Positions 53,824 through 63,099 of a DNA stretch of 64,000 bases are shown piece after piece. This stretch comes from Campylobacter hominis ATCC BAA-381 (GTDB lineage: Bacteria; Campylobacterota; Campylobacteria; Campylobacterales; Campylobacteraceae). The DNA lies in NCBI RefSeq assembly GCF_000017585.1, contig NC_009714.1, positions 310,001-374,000 of the forward strand, given 5' to 3'. The position numbers were made by a program, and so were the translations under genes. Below the pieces are notes generated by a model. That model searched no databases. It worked only from the letters and a program-made list of their open reading frames with translations, and was not told the DNA's origin. Numbering within the stretch: position 1 is the stretch's first letter; every line of letters starts with the position of its first letter.

Positions 53824-54672
53824 TTACATACTTTGTTTAATTTCGTTCAGTCTTGCGATGCGATCTTTTGTGCTTGGATGAGTTCTAAAAAGTTGTGAAA
53901 AGCTGCTTTTTACGCCGCTGAACGGATTTATTATAAACATATGCGCGCTTTGCGGCGTTGCATTTTGCATTGTGCGATTTTGCGCGTAATTTTCAAGTTT
54001 GCTTAGAGCCGAAATAAGCCATTCAGGATGTTTTGTCAGATTTGCAGCTCCTGCGTCGGCTTTGTATTCACGGCTTCTAGAGATTGCCATTTGTATAATT
54101 GCCGCAGCTATCGGCATTATGATTGCAGCAACAATCATTAAAATTCCATTTTGGCGATTGTTTTCATTTCCGCCGAAAACGGCACCGAATTTAGCGAAGT
54201 TTGCCAAAATTGCGATTGCGCCTGCAAAAACAGCCGCCACGGAGCCGATTAAAATATCATAATGTCTGACGTGGCTCATTTCGTGTGCCAAAACTCCCTC
54301 TATTTCATTTTCGCTAAGTAAATTTAGCAGTCCTTCCGTTACCGCAACGGCCGCGTTATTTGGATTTCTGCCTGTTGCAAATGCGTTTGGAATCTGCTCG
54401 GGGATTATATAAACACTTGGCATCGGTACATTTGCGGCATTTGCTAAACGGCGCACAATCGCATAAAGTCCGCCTGCTGAGTTTTCGTCGACTTTTACCG
54501 CGTGATAATGTTTTAAAACCAATTTATCGCTAAAAAAATAACTGAAAAAATTCATTCCAAGAGCAACTACAAAAGCTATAATTACGCCTTGTTCGCCACC
54601 TATCAATCCGCCAAAAAACATAAAAATCAAAGCCAAAAAAGTCATTAAAATAAACGTTTTTATCTGCTCCAT
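53824..54672 (-). CDS. htpX: Membrane zinc metalloprotease HtpX
   Basis: A 282-residue M48 protease from the ATG at 54670-54672 (MEQIKTFILMTF; AAGGA upstream). Two N-terminal TM helices, the zinc motif HEMSH (EGVLAHEMSHVRHYD, about residue 132), two further TM helices, and the third ligand Glu in SRSREYKADAGA. Family knowledge: it degrades misfolded membrane proteins alongside FtsH. It lies between the cas operon and the phosphate two-component genes but appears independent of both. Confidence 0.94.
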   Translation of the reverse strand: MEQIKTFILMTFLALIFMFFGGLIGGEQGVIIAFVVALGMNFFSYFFSDKLVLKHYHAVKVDENSAGGLYAIVRRLANAANVPMPSVYIIPEQIPNAFATGRNPNNAAVAVTEGLLNLLSENEIEGVLAHEMSHVRHYDILIGSVAAVFAGAIAILANFAKFGAVFGGNENNRQNGILMIVAAIIMPIAAAIIQMAISRSREYKADAGAANLTKHPEWLISALSKLENYAQNRTMQNATPQSAHMFIINPFSGVKSSFSQLFRTHPSTKDRIARLNEIKQSM

Positions 54673-54997
54673 ATTTTTCCTTGTTTTCAAAATTTCATCG
54701 TATTTTACAATATTGTCGTTAATAAAACTGAAATTTTTCCGTGGCGTGCAAAAAATTTGATGATAAACAGAATAAGCTGTAATAAAAAATGATTTGAAAT
54801 TGACTATAAAATTTTAAAGCTTGCAAGTTTTAACTTCAAAAATAGCGCAATCAGATTAAACTTGCGCTATCAATGTGAAATTTTATAAATTTATTTTTTT
54901 GAAATGGTTAAAATCAGTTTAACAGTTATTGCGTTTTTTGCAATATATTTTAAATCAATAAAAAATCAGCAAATGCATAATAAATAATTTTTAAAAT
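54673..54997. other. Intergenic region, htpX promoter area
   Basis: About 325 A/T-rich nt between the htpX start and the kinase stop. A few weak hairpins but no definite terminator or RNA gene. Confidence 0.5.
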
Positions 54998-56347
54998 TTA
55001 ATTTTTAAAATAAAATCCGATTTGAGAACCTGATCCGAATTGCGATTTTATCGAAAGTTTAAAACCATGAAGTTTTAAAATCTGTTTTACTATAAAAAGT
55101 CCTAAACCAAAAGAATTATTCCAGGAGTTTGTATCTATGCGGAAATATTTTTTGCTTACAAGCGCGATATTTTCAGACGAAATTCCAATCCCTTTATCAA
55201 TAACCAAAAGACATTCATCGTTTATTTCTATTAAAACTTCATCTTGCGAGTATTTAAGTGCATTTTCAAGCAAATTTAAAATTACCTGTTTTATTAAAAT
55301 TTTGTCAATTTTCAAAATTTTATGTTCGCCTTTGATTATTATTTTGCGATCCGTAAATTTTGCCGGAATTTCATCTTTTGCTTCGTTTGCAAGCTCGAAA
55401 ATATCATATTCGCTGAGATCCGGTGCCATATGATTATCAAAAGAAACTCTGATTTTATCTATCAAATCCACGATTTTTTGACAATTTGCATTTATTTTAT
55501 TTAAAAATTTATCTTGCAAATTTCGCGGCATATTTTTATCTTTTTGCAATGTCTGACTTGCCGTTTCTATGATTGCGATCGGATTTTTAAACTCATGTGA
55601 AATGGAGCTTAAAATCGTTTCAAGCTGCATATTTTTAAGGCGTATTTTTGCATTTTTCTTTCGTGTTTTTTTATCAAGTTTTAAAATTGTATTTCTAAGA
55701 TTTTCAAGTCCTATGTTTATTTGTTTAAACTCCGTTATTTTGGTATTTATATCGATTTCCCCATAGTCTTTATTTGCGATTTTTGATAAAAAATTTTCTA
55801 TTTTTTTAAGTTCATTACGGTTTACGGAATTTAAAATTCTTGCTATTAAAAATGACAATATAAAACAAATAAAAAAAGCGACAAGAATTTTAAACATTAT
55901 ATCTTTAAATTTTACGAAAATACTATCCAGATTCGATGCGACGACAATTATATATGATCTGTCGTCAATTATCGTATCAAGCGCATAATAAAGCACCTCT
56001 TTATCGTCTATGGTATCGATTTGGGTTTTACTTGTAATATTTTTAAGTCCCAGAAATATATCCATATCGATAATATCCGAATCGCTGATTGTAAATTTTC
56101 CAAGATCTTTATCTAAAATTCCTATATATGTCCCGCTTTTTACTGCAAGACTATTGATAAAATTTTTATTTAAATTTCCGTCAAAAATGGAAATTTCGAT
56201 GATTTTTGACATTATTTTGAGACGATTTTCAGCTAAATTATAATTTAATATTTTTTGATTTTGATACAAAATAAATGAAAACGCTCCGAAAAAAATCATA
56301 AAAATAAATAAAAAATTTAAAAGAAAAATTTGGTGAATTTTCAGCAC
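54998..56347 (-). CDS. Sensor histidine kinase (PhoR-like) of the pst cluster
   Basis: A 449-residue membrane kinase: TM1 (about 7-27), periplasmic domain (about 30-145), TM2 (about 148-168), HAMP-like linker, H-box SSISHEFKNPIAIIETA (phospho-accepting His), N-box QVILNLLENALKYSQ, G1 VIDKGIGIS and G2 FGLGLFIVKQIL. It probably senses phosphate status through the adjacent Pst transporter, by analogy with PhoR. It overlaps the regulator gene by 7 nt. The periplasmic sensor region is not similar to anything I recognise. Confidence 0.9.
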   Translation of the reverse strand: MLKIHQIFLLNFLFIFMIFFGAFSFILYQNQKILNYNLAENRLKIMSKIIEISIFDGNLNKNFINSLAVKSGTYIGILDKDLGKFTISDSDIIDMDIFLGLKNITSKTQIDTIDDKEVLYYALDTIIDDRSYIIVVASNLDSIFVKFKDIMFKILVAFFICFILSFLIARILNSVNRNELKKIENFLSKIANKDYGEIDINTKITEFKQINIGLENLRNTILKLDKKTRKKNAKIRLKNMQLETILSSISHEFKNPIAIIETASQTLQKDKNMPRNLQDKFLNKINANCQKIVDLIDKIRVSFDNHMAPDLSEYDIFELANEAKDEIPAKFTDRKIIIKGEHKILKIDKILIKQVILNLLENALKYSQDEVLIEINDECLLVIDKGIGISSENIALVSKKYFRIDTNSWNNSFGLGLFIVKQILKLHGFKLSIKSQFGSGSQIGFYFKN

Positions 56348-57006
56348 AGTTCATATCCTTCGCCGCGAATTACTTTTATATAATTTTTCTCTTTTTTGGG
56401 ATCGATTTTATCTCTTAAACGTTTTATGGCGATATTTATAGTTTGTTTTGACGTATCTGTATCGTGCCATACGCTTTCAGCTAAATATTCGCGGTTTAAA
56501 ACGATCGATTTGTTTTTTATAAATTCTGTCAAAAGTGAAGTTTCCAGTTTCGTTAATTCGATTTCTTTATCGTTTATGAATGTTTTTGCGCTTGTCGAGT
56601 TTATAAGTATATCTTTAAATTTATAAATTTCGGCGCTTTTTTGTGTGCGTTTTAATACAGCTTTTATTCTTGCGATTAGATTATCCAAATCAAACGGCTT
56701 TGTTATATAATCATCCCCACCTACGCCAAAACCTTGCATTTGCTCTTCTTTGCTTGTTTTTGCAGTTAAGAAAATAACCGGCGTGTTGTATCCTTTTGCG
56801 CGTAAATTTTCTACGAATTTACTTCCTTCAATACCTGGCAAATTTCTATCTACGATAAGTAAATCCACATCTTCTTCGTTTAAAAATTGTTCAATTTTAT
56901 TTGTATTTAAAAATCCTATCGCATCAAATCCGGCTTTTTCAAGATTGTATTCCAGAAGCTCAAGCAAATCAAGTTCATCGTCAATAATAGCAATTAAGTT
57001 TTGCAA
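56341..57006 (-). CDS. PhoB-like response regulator (OmpR family)
   Basis: A 221-residue regulator. Receiver domain: IDDELDL acidic pair, phospho-Asp53 in LLIVDRNLPGIEG, Lys in IFLTAKTS. C-terminal winged helix (about 130-221) with LETSLLTEFIKN and KQTINIAIKRLRDKIDPKK. Located in the pst operon, so control of phosphate genes is inferred; Campylobacter uses a PhosR-type regulator for this in C. jejuni. It overlaps the nucleotidyltransferase gene by 13 nt and the kinase by 7 nt. Confidence 0.92.
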   Translation of the reverse strand: MQNLIAIIDDELDLLELLEYNLEKAGFDAIGFLNTNKIEQFLNEEDVDLLIVDRNLPGIEGSKFVENLRAKGYNTPVIFLTAKTSKEEQMQGFGVGGDDYITKPFDLDNLIARIKAVLKRTQKSAEIYKFKDILINSTSAKTFINDKEIELTKLETSLLTEFIKNKSIVLNREYLAESVWHDTDTSKQTINIAIKRLRDKIDPKKEKNYIKVIRGEGYELC

Positions 57007-57440
57007 ATTTTTTCCTTTAAAGTTTTAAAAAAATTGTAAAATTTTAACCAAATTTTATGAAAAAATGAATTTTGTTTTAAAATTTCAGATAACGAACTTG
57101 ATTTTGTATCGTAAATTTTTGCCGCATTACTAAAAACCGAAATATAAAATTCATCATTATGTAAAATTTTATTTTTTATACCTTTTTTAGTATCGTAAAA
57201 AACGTCAATTTCAAGTCCATATTTTTTGCCGAATTCATTAAGCTCTTTACGAAGTAAAATAACGGCTTTGTGTGAAATGATACAGTTTTTCTTTTGCACT
57301 ATAAAAAGATCGATATCGCTTGAAAATTTTGCTTCACCTTTTGCAAATGAACCGAAAATCCAAATTTCTTTCGGATTAAATTTCACAATGATGTCAATGA
57401 GCTCTTTTTGAGTATTTTTAGGAAGTATAACATTATCCAA
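56994..57440 (-). CDS. Nucleotidyltransferase-domain protein in the pst operon
   Basis: A 148-residue protein with the minimal-nucleotidyltransferase (MNT) motif [23 protein letters not shown], giving the GS and DxD metal site, and the third Asp in LEIDVFYD. Family knowledge: such domains transfer nucleotides to proteins, drugs or tRNA, often with a HEPN partner; no HEPN gene is adjacent. It overlaps pstB by 8 nt and the PhoB-like gene by 13 nt, so it is co-translated with the phosphate system. A regulatory (protein AMPylation or similar) role is a guess. Confidence 0.8.
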   Translation of the reverse strand: MDNVILPKNTQKELIDIIVKFNPKEIWIFGSFAKGEAKFSSDIDLFIVQKKNCIISHKAVILLRKELNEFGKKYGLEIDVFYDTKKGIKNKILHNDEFYISVFSNAAKIYDTKSSSLSEILKQNSFFHKIWLKFYNFFKTLKEKICKT

Positions 57441-58218
57441 ATTTTCCGCCTACATACTCTTGCAAAAGCTTTTCTCTAGGAGCTTCGAAAATTTGTTTCG
57501 TATTGCCGAACTCAACTAAATCACCCAAATACATAAAAGCCGTATAATCGCTGATTCTTGTTGCTTGTTGCATATTATGAGTTACTATAAGTATTGTATA
57601 TTTTTCCTTTAATCTGTTTATCAGCTCTTCAATTGCGATGGTTGAAATAGGATCAAGAGCCGATGTAGGCTCGTCAAAAAGCAGGATATCAGGACTTACC
57701 GCAATCGCTCTTGCTATACAAAGTCTTTGTCTTTGACCGCCGCTAAGGCTTGTAGCGTCGTCGTTTAATCTATCTTTTACCTCTTCCCAGATATTAGCGC
57801 CTTTTAATGATTTACTCGTTGTTTGAGCCAATATCTGTTTATCTTTGACTCCTTGAAGTTTAAGACCATATTCCACATTTTCTTTTATACTCATAGGAAA
57901 TGCGGTCGGTTGTTGAAAAATCATACCGATTTTTGTGCGAAGTTCGATTAAATCGGTTTTTTTATCCAAAATATTTTTGCCGTGAAATAAAATTTCACCT
58001 TCATAGCGATTTCCTGGATACAAATCATGAATTCTGTTTATCGAGCGCAAAAGCGTGCTTTTGCCGCAACCGCTCGGACCTATTAAAGCCGTTACTTTCT
58101 TTGTCGCCACGGGCATATTTATATTTTTTAAACTCGGTGAGCTTGAGCCGTTATACCAAAATGAAAAATTTCTTATATCAAGAGCCAATTCATCGTTTAT
58201 TTGTGTTATTGTCGCCAT
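57433..58218 (-). CDS. pstB: Phosphate ABC transporter ATPase
   Basis: A 261-residue ATPase with Walker [10 protein letters not shown], signature LSGGQRQRL, Walker [15 protein letters not shown] and switch His in [11 protein letters not shown]. It drives phosphate uptake with PstCA. The last residues YVGGKFG are typical of PstB. It is 9 nt after pstA. Confidence 0.97.
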   Translation of the reverse strand: MATITQINDELALDIRNFSFWYNGSSSPSLKNINMPVATKKVTALIGPSGCGKSTLLRSINRIHDLYPGNRYEGEILFHGKNILDKKTDLIELRTKIGMIFQQPTAFPMSIKENVEYGLKLQGVKDKQILAQTTSKSLKGANIWEEVKDRLNDDATSLSGGQRQRLCIARAIAVSPDILLFDEPTSALDPISTIAIEELINRLKEKYTILIVTHNMQQATRISDYTAFMYLGDLVEFGNTKQIFEAPREKLLQEYVGGKFG

Positions 58219-58227
58219 ATTTTTTCC

Positions 58228-59082
58228 TTATTTTTTTCTTTTAACTAAATATCTGCCTAATATATTTACGCCTAAAACAAATATCGCCAAAATAAAAGCG
58301 GCCGCCCAAGCTACCGCATTTTGATCTTCATTTGGAAATTGCGTAAATTCATAAATCGTATTTGTAAGTGAAGGCATTGGTTCCATAGGATTTGTTACAA
58401 AAAAATCGTTGTTAAACGAAGTAAAAAGTAACGGTGCGGTTTCACCGGCAACTCTTGCAATTGCTAAAATAACACCCGTTAAAAGTCCATTTTTAGCAGC
58501 CCTGAAAATAATTCCTAAAATTACTTTATGTTTTGGCGCGCCAAGAGCGATTCCGGCTTCTCTTAGAGTTTGCGGAACTAAAGTAAGCATATCATCGGTT
58601 GTTTTTAAAATCACAGGTACCATCATAATGGATAACGCCAAAGCTCCGGCCAAACCGCTGTAGCTATTCATAGGACTAACTAAAATCGCATAAGCGAAAG
58701 CTCCGATTACAATTGATGGCGTGCTCATCATAATATCGCTCATATTTCGCACGAAATTTGATTTTTTATCATTCGGTCCGCCGTATTCACTCAGATAAGT
58801 TCCTGCGGCAAGTCCGATAGGAATTCCGATAACTGAAGCTATAAAAATAATAATTATATGTCCGACAATGGCGTTTCTTATACCGCTGTCAATGCTGTCT
58901 TTTAAAAACATATCAAAACTGAAACCCGCCAAACCTTTTACAAAAAGTGTAACTATAATCCAAAATAAAAATAAAAGTCCGATAATCGCAAAAACAATAG
59001 ATAAGAAATTTACAATAAAATTCGCTCTAATTCGTTTTTTGGCTGAAATTTGTCTTAATTCTATAAATGTATCGCTCATCAC
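58228..59082 (-). CDS. pstA: Phosphate ABC transporter permease PstA
   Basis: A 284-residue protein with six TM helices and the coupling motif EAGIALGAPKHKVILGIIFRAAK (EAA loop). It pairs with PstC to form the channel. It overlaps pstC by 4 nt. Confidence 0.95.
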   Translation of the reverse strand: MMSDTFIELRQISAKKRIRANFIVNFLSIVFAIIGLLFLFWIIVTLFVKGLAGFSFDMFLKDSIDSGIRNAIVGHIIIIFIASVIGIPIGLAAGTYLSEYGGPNDKKSNFVRNMSDIMMSTPSIVIGAFAYAILVSPMNSYSGLAGALALSIMMVPVILKTTDDMLTLVPQTLREAGIALGAPKHKVILGIIFRAAKNGLLTGVILAIARVAGETAPLLFTSFNNDFFVTNPMEPMPSLTNTIYEFTQFPNEDQNAVAWAAAFILAIFVLGVNILGRYLVKRKK

Positions 59083-59957
59083 ACAACTCTTTTCTTTCTT
59101 AAAAATGCAAATTTAGCTATTGCTATCGTAAAGAAACTGATAACAAATAGAATCAAAGCAAGATAAAACAGGCTGCTTTCATAAATTTTATTTCCCATTG
59201 CTTCGCCGAATTGAGTAGCAAGAGTAACCGGTATACTTGTAGCCGGATCAGTTATACTTGAAGGCACGACAGGAAGTCCTCCAAGCAAAAATGCAACTGC
59301 CATAGTTTCTCCAAAAGCCCTGCCAAGCGCTAAAATGATAGAACCAATGATTCCTGCTTTCGAGTATGGAAATACCACATCTTTTATTACATCAAATTGT
59401 GTCGCACCAAGAGCGTAGGCGCTCTCTTTTAAAATTTCCGGTGTTGTTTGCATCGAATCTCTTGTAACTGAAGCTATAAAAGGTAAAATCATAATAGAAA
59501 GCACAATTCCGCCCGTTAAAAGTCCCATTCCGGTTCCGCCGAATAATTTTTGAATTAAAGGCACAAAATATAAAAATCCCCACATACCGTAAACAATAGA
59601 AGGAATTGCAGCTAATAATTCTATATTTATGCTAAAAAAATTTCGTATTTTAAAAGGTGCGATTTCCGTTAAAAATATCGCTATTCCAATGGCAACAGGT
59701 GTGGCTAAAATCATAGCAATAACAGTTGAAATAATAGATCCATAAATTGAAGCGGCGCCTCCAAATTGCTCTTTTACCACATCCCAATCAGAACTTGCCA
59801 AAAAGCCGATGCCGAATTTTGAAATGGCCGGAAGCGAGTAATAAACAAGCGCTGCAAAAATCGCGAAAAGTATAACCAAAACAAAGATTGAAGCGCCTCT
59901 TGTCAGGTTAAAAAATATAAATTCGCGCATTTTGGCGCTACTACTTTGTGTTTGCAT
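59079..59957 (-). CDS. pstC: Phosphate ABC transporter permease PstC
   Basis: A 292-residue protein with six TM helices and the EAA-loop segment KESAYALGATQFDVIKDVVFPYSK. It has GRAFGETMAVAFLLGG after it, as in PstC. It partners PstA. It begins 78 nt after pstS. Confidence 0.95.
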   Translation of the reverse strand: MQTQSSSAKMREFIFFNLTRGASIFVLVILFAIFAALVYYSLPAISKFGIGFLASSDWDVVKEQFGGAASIYGSIISTVIAMILATPVAIGIAIFLTEIAPFKIRNFFSINIELLAAIPSIVYGMWGFLYFVPLIQKLFGGTGMGLLTGGIVLSIMILPFIASVTRDSMQTTPEILKESAYALGATQFDVIKDVVFPYSKAGIIGSIILALGRAFGETMAVAFLLGGLPVVPSSITDPATSIPVTLATQFGEAMGNKIYESSLFYLALILFVISFFTIAIAKFAFLRKKRVV

Positions 59958-59978
59958 ATTTTTTCTTTCTTAAAATTT

Positions 59979-60013
59979 AAAATTCCTACGAACAGTGTGT
60001 CCGTAGGAATTTT
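59979..60013 (-). terminator. Hairpin between pstS and pstC
   Basis: Perfect 12-bp arms AAAATTCCTACG / CGTAGGAATTTT around an 11-nt loop, in the pstS-pstC gap on the same strand. It can act as a partial terminator or mRNA-stabilising stem, which would make pstS more abundant than pstCAB, a common design for binding-protein genes. Confidence 0.7.
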
Positions 60014-60035
60014 GTAATGTTTTTTTTAAAAATAG

Positions 60036-61052
60036 TTATTTTGGAAAAATATCGTATTTTTTCCAGTATTCTTCAATCATATCGACCGTATCTTTTGGAA
60101 GAGGCAAATATCCAAGATTCGCCGCCGCTTTTTTAGCCTCGTCATTTTCAAATGCCCATTTGAAAAATTTAGTTACTTTTTTGCCGTCTTCCGCGTTGTC
60201 GCTTGGAAGTAAGATAAATGTAGCAGCTGCGATAGGATAGCTTTTTTCGCCTTTTCCGTAAGCAAGAACATCGTAAAAATGCTCATCAATACTGAAATTT
60301 GAATTTAGTGCGGCTTTTGCAAAATTTTCTTCTGTAGGCTCAGCCCAATCTCCGTTTGCAGTTTTAAGAGTAGCGGCATTTAAATTTTCGGTAACTTTAT
60401 AAGCATATTCAATATAGCCGATTGAATTCGGAGTTTGTTTGATTGTTTTTGCAACCAAAGGATTTCCTTGAGCAGGAGTTACTTTCGCGCCCCAGTTTAT
60501 TGTTTTTGCAGCGCCGTAATTTTTCGCCCAGTCTTCATTTGCCTTGCTTAAATAACTTGTAAAATTAAATGTAGTTCCACTTGATTCACTTCTTACTACC
60601 GGCACGATATCGGCGTCAGGAAGTTTTATATTTTCATTTATTTTTGCTATTGCAGGATCATTCCATTTTGTAATTTTGCCGCTAAAAATTCCTGCTACAG
60701 CTTCAGCGTCAAGTTTTAATTCCATATCTTTCACACCGTCGATATTATAAGCCAAAACGATACTTCCGATTACTGCAGGGAATTGTAATAATTTTTTTTC
60801 ATTAAGTTCGTCTTTTTTAAGAGCCGAATCGCTTCCGCCGAAATTTCCGTTTCTATCGGTGATTGCACTTATGCCTTTTCCGCTTCCGCCACCGCTGTAT
60901 GTGACTTGATTTCCTGTTTGTTTGTAATAAATTTTTGCCCAGTCTTTATATACAGGAAGTGGGAAGGTTGCTCCTTGACCCATTATTTTATCGCTTGCAA
61001 AAGCACCTGAAACAAGCGCGCCGGCTAATGCCAACATTGCTAATTTTTTCAT
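60036..61052 (-). CDS. pstS: Phosphate-binding periplasmic protein PstS
   Basis: A 338-residue protein with a signal peptide (1-19, ending FAS). The phosphate site segments are GQGATFPLPVYKDW, YSGGGSGKGISAI, GGSDSAL and VRSESSGTTFNFTSYL. First gene of the pst operon; AAAGGA site before the ATG. It captures phosphate for PstCAB. Full family length. Confidence 0.97.
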   Translation of the reverse strand: MKKLAMLALAGALVSGAFASDKIMGQGATFPLPVYKDWAKIYYKQTGNQVTYSGGGSGKGISAITDRNGNFGGSDSALKKDELNEKKLLQFPAVIGSIVLAYNIDGVKDMELKLDAEAVAGIFSGKITKWNDPAIAKINENIKLPDADIVPVVRSESSGTTFNFTSYLSKANEDWAKNYGAAKTINWGAKVTPAQGNPLVAKTIKQTPNSIGYIEYAYKVTENLNAATLKTANGDWAEPTEENFAKAALNSNFSIDEHFYDVLAYGKGEKSYPIAAATFILLPSDNAEDGKKVTKFFKWAFENDEAKKAAANLGYLPLPKDTVDMIEEYWKKYDIFPK

Positions 61053-61081
61053 TTACGCATCCTTTTTTTAAATTTCGGCTC

Positions 61082-61087
61082 ATTATA
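61082..61087 (-). promoter_or_regulatory. -10 box of the pstS operon promoter
   Basis: The minus strand reads GATTTTATAATGAG with consensus TATAAT about 30 nt before the pstS ATG. A Pho-box was not clearly identified in this short divergent region. Confidence 0.55.
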
Positions 61088-61129
61088 AAATCGTTAAATT
61101 ACAAATTGAAAACATTTGTTATTTTTTGC

Positions 61130-61135
61130 TAAAAT
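61130..61135 (+). promoter_or_regulatory. Extended -10 of the second PstS-like gene
   Basis: TTTTTTGCTAAAATCTTG gives TGnTAAAAT, just 20 nt before the ATG at 61155, so the leader is very short. It is divergent from the pstS promoter with about 45 nt between the two -10 boxes. Confidence 0.5.
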
Positions 61136-61154
61136 CTTGCCAAAGGATTTCAAA

Positions 61155-61967
61155 ATGTTTAAATTTTTATTTATATTTTTTTTATTTTTTACGTTTGCAA
61201 AAGCCGATATTAAAGGAGCCGGCGCAACTTTTGTTTATAAAGCCGTAAAAGAGCTTGCTATAGATTATAAAGATAAATTCGGCAAAAAAGTTGATTTCAC
61301 ACCAATTGGAAGCAGCGGCGGTATAAAAGAGCTGAAAAGAGGCGATGTGAATTTTGCAATCAGCGAGATAAAAGGCAACTGCGAAAACTGCGAATTTAGC
61401 CAATTTGCAAAAGGAAATGTAGCAGTGATTTATAATGTAAAAGACGTAAAATATTTAAATTTAAACGGCAAAATTTTGGCTGAAATTTATCTTGGGAAAA
61501 TCGAATTTTGGGACGATGAAAAAATCAAAATTTTAAATCAAGACGAAAATTTACCGCATGAAAAAATTAATATTTTTCATAGATACGACGGATCTGGAAC
61601 TACGCTTGCATTCAGCGAATTTTTAAGCGCAAACGACAAAAAATTCGCTGAAATTTTAGGAAGCGGATTTTCCTTGAATTTTAAAGTCGGAATCGGTAAA
61701 AAAGGAAGCTATATAATCGCGCAAAGTGTCCGTGATACACCTTTTTCTATCGGTTATACAGGAGAAAGCTACGCTGTTAATTTAAAAAGTGCAAATTTAG
61801 TTGTAAATGATGAAATTTTAACAATCGAAAATAAAAAATATCCTATAACAAATAAAAGTTATTTTGTGTATAAAAAAGACGGCGAAAAACTTGATGAAAT
61901 TTTAAAATTTATAGAATTTATCCGCGAAAATGGCGAAGTTTTGGATAAATATTCCTTGTCATTTTAA
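61155..61967 (+). CDS. Second PstS-like phosphate-binding protein
   Basis: A 270-residue protein from the ATG at 61155 (MFKFLFIFFLFFTFAKA signal; AAAGGA upstream). It has the PstS core: GAGATFVYKAVKELAIDYK, PIGSSGGIKELKRGDVNFAISE and HRYDGSGTTLAFSEFL. It is about 70 residues shorter than the PstS on the other strand and differs throughout, so it is not a recent copy. It may be a low-level scavenger or a sensor for the kinase. Divergent from pstS and likely co-regulated. Confidence 0.9.
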   Translation: MFKFLFIFFLFFTFAKADIKGAGATFVYKAVKELAIDYKDKFGKKVDFTPIGSSGGIKELKRGDVNFAISEIKGNCENCEFSQFAKGNVAVIYNVKDVKYLNLNGKILAEIYLGKIEFWDDEKIKILNQDENLPHEKINIFHRYDGSGTTLAFSEFLSANDKKFAEILGSGFSLNFKVGIGKKGSYIIAQSVRDTPFSIGYTGESYAVNLKSANLVVNDEILTIENKKYPITNKSYFVYKKDGEKLDEILKFIEFIRENGEVLDKYSLSF

Positions 61968-62030
61968 ATTTGCAAAATTGAGTGTTTTTTGGCAAAATGT
62001 TTATTTTAAAATTTACAAAAAAGGCGCGAA

Positions 62031-62438
62031 ATGGCTGAAACTTACGAACTTTCTTTAAATTTGCACAAATTTTTTACATACGCGCTTACTATTTTAAGTT
62101 TTGTGTATCTGATTTTTATATTTTTGCCTGTAGGCGCCACAAAAAAACAAAAGATAAAATTTACAAATCGCATTCGTCTGCTTTTGCCGATTTATTACGC
62201 ATTTTTTGCTGCTATTTGTGTAACCGGAGCTTTTAACTGGGCTGCACTTCATTTTTTGCCGAAAGCTGATATTTTGGTTATGCTTTTTAGCTCAGTTATT
62301 TTTATAATACTTAATGTAAAAGCTTATAAAGCCCTGAAAATGGCGTATATAAAAGATGATTTTCAAAAATACCGCATTAAAGCGGCTAAAATTTTAGCCG
62401 TTATTTTAATGTGTATTTTAATTTCGAGCGTGGTGTAA
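62031..62438 (+). CDS. Conserved four-TM membrane protein
   Basis: A 135-residue protein with four hydrophobic helices (about 13-32, 46-66, 73-92, 114-134) and basic loops. There is a GGCGCGAA region before the ATG. It resembles small integral membrane proteins found next to rsmE in Campylobacterota. No functional motif is visible; a His near residue 12 (LHKFFTY) and another near 71 could ligand heme or copper, but that is a guess. It ends one nucleotide before rsmE. Confidence 0.75.
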   Translation: MAETYELSLNLHKFFTYALTILSFVYLIFIFLPVGATKKQKIKFTNRIRLLLPIYYAFFAAICVTGAFNWAALHFLPKADILVMLFSSVIFIILNVKAYKALKMAYIKDDFQKYRIKAAKILAVILMCILISSVV

Positions 62439-62439
62439 A

Positions 62440-63099
62440 ATGGTATATTTTTATGATGAAACGGCGGGAAATGAGCAACTCAAAATAACAAACGAGCAGT
62501 TTTCACATTTAAAAGCGCGCCGTCTTAAGGCAGGTGAGCGGATCGATGTCAGAAATTTAAAAGACGGGTTTAATTACATTTATGAAATTATGGAAATTTC
62601 GCGCAAAGAAGCACTTTGTGAACTTATTTTTAAAAATTCCGTTATAGAAAAAACACCTGATTTTACGGTGGCGTGGGCTGTCGTGGAAAACGCCGTTATC
62701 GAAAAAACTCTACCTTCATTAAATGAAATTGGAATCGGCAAAGTGATTTTAGTTTATAGTGATTTTTCGCAAAAAAATATAAAACCTGATTTAAAAAGAA
62801 TGGAGAGAATTCTTATTAATTCATCGCAGCAATGCGGTCGTAATTCAATTTTAGAAATCGAAATTTTAAACTCTTCCGACGAACTTTCAAAAAAATTTCA
62901 AGATAAAATCTCACTTATTGACTTTGGCGGCAAAAGTTTGGAGATTTTCGGCAATGATGAAATTGCTTTTGTTGGACCGGAGGGCGGTTTTAGCGAACGT
63001 GAAAGAAAGCTTTTTAAAAATTCATATGCCATAAACTCGCCTTATATACTTCGCTCAAATACAGCGATTTTAAGCGTTTGCGCGAAACTTTTATTTTGA
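62440..63099 (+). CDS. rsmE: 16S rRNA m3U1498 methyltransferase RsmE
   Basis: A 219-residue SPOUT methyltransferase. N-terminal PUA-like domain with HLKARRLKAGERIDV; SPOUT knot with FVGPEGGFSERERKLF and the final LRSNTAILSVCAKLL, where AdoMet binds. It methylates U1498 of 16S rRNA. It is normal in length and immediately follows the membrane-protein gene. Confidence 0.93.
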   Translation: MVYFYDETAGNEQLKITNEQFSHLKARRLKAGERIDVRNLKDGFNYIYEIMEISRKEALCELIFKNSVIEKTPDFTVAWAVVENAVIEKTLPSLNEIGIGKVILVYSDFSQKNIKPDLKRMERILINSSQQCGRNSILEIEILNSSDELSKKFQDKISLIDFGGKSLEIFGNDEIAFVGPEGGFSERERKLFKNSYAINSPYILRSNTAILSVCAKLLF

